DNA of 44,516 nt. Source: Atribacterota bacterium. GTDB lineage: Bacteria; Atribacterota; Phoenicimicrobiia; Phoenicimicrobiales; Stramentimicrobiaceae. The translations under genes were made by a program, and so were the position numbers. The stretch is taken from positions 1 through 44,516 of the forward strand of contig JAQUNC010000016.1 of NCBI GenBank assembly GCA_028717805.1, read 5' to 3'. How positions within the stretch are numbered: the first letter of the stretch is position 1; the number at the start of each line of letters is the position of its first letter. Of this stretch, positions 44,370 to 44,516 are shown piece by piece. The notes under the pieces are model-generated. The model saw only the letters and a list, made by a program, of their open reading frames with translations, made no database searches and was not told the origin of the DNA.

Positions 44370-44516
44370 TTAACATTTTAGTAATATTATTTGTTGATAA
44401 TTTTGGGCAATCATGTTCGCTACGGTAGTAGCCATCTGCCTGCTGGGAGAATCAAAGATCTGTTTGAGATAATCGGCCAATGTTGCTTTTTCCTTATAGG
44501 GAACATGGGATAACAC
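44370..44516 (-). mobile_element. IS256-family transposase remnant
   Basis: On the minus strand the frame entering from the window edge reads VLSHVPYKEKATLADYLKQI, then FDSPSRQMATTVANMIAQNY, which matches the region of IS256 (mutator-type) transposases just before the central catalytic part. After about 44397 similarity ends and a stop follows at 44372-44370. So the element lacks its C-terminal half: a decayed insertion sequence, continuing outside the window. Confidence 0.75.

Noticed and set aside
44227-44433. Plus-strand frame of about 60 codons near the right edge
   Set aside because: No standard start codon, overlaps the IS256 remnant on the other strand, no recognisable family.

Overview
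The window is AT-rich and gene-dense and comes from a bacterium with an outer membrane. The signs are two signal-peptide-bearing beta-barrel candidates, a LolA-like periplasmic protein beside an RND/MMPL exporter, and ABC and TRAP solute-binding proteins whose signal peptides lack a lipobox. The gene content suits an anaerobic or microaerophilic heterotroph. My best guess at lineage is Atribacterota or a similar low-GC diderm phylum; this is an inference from gene style, not a marker-gene result.

Layout. Positions 1-9580 hold DNA repair: sbcD (5' end cut by the window) and sbcC on the + strand, converging on a five-gene minus-strand cassette lexA - DUF72 - dnaE - OB-fold protein - dinB. The cassette has LexA boxes in front of lexA and dnaE and resembles an SOS mutagenesis operon; its DNA polymerase III alpha is split so that the OB domain is a separate gene. 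Positions 9657-15270 hold OsmC, glucose-6-phosphate isomerase, a MarR regulator with a palindromic operator candidate, a broken hsp20, a TraB-family membrane protein and a flavin reductase. Positions 15357-21087 (minus) form a tetR - RND exporter - LolA-like - outer-membrane-protein export operon. Positions 21482-25793 hold a Cys-rich DUF6485-type protein, elbB, a coiled-coil protein, rpoZ (TTG start), a second outer membrane protein and a SagB-type nitroreductase with an FMN-binding partner. Positions 25910-27660 hold a Nif3-like protein and a family-4 uracil-DNA glycosylase.

Positions 28101-29042 (minus) carry a tandem glycine riboswitch with a terminator. The only gene downstream is a small CARDB lipoprotein, an unusual target. 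polX follows on the + strand, then a sugar-type ABC importer (binding protein, two permeases, no ATPase) with a HAD phosphatase.

Positions 35643-43701 are the most interesting part: a DauR/YheO-type regulator, RidA, a tryptophanase/tyrosine phenol-lyase-like enzyme, a complete TRAP transporter (P, Q, M), an Asp/Glu racemase-family protein and a second, divergent tryptophanase-like enzyme. It reads as a pathway that imports an amino acid, cleaves it by beta-elimination and uses RidA to clear the 2-aminoacrylate released. Neither lyase has the full substrate-site signature of tryptophanase or tyrosine phenol-lyase, so the substrate is open. The last 800 bases are decayed DNA with a 100-bp inverted-repeat element and the 3' remnant of an IS256-type transposase. 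I saw no tRNA, rRNA or CRISPR array.
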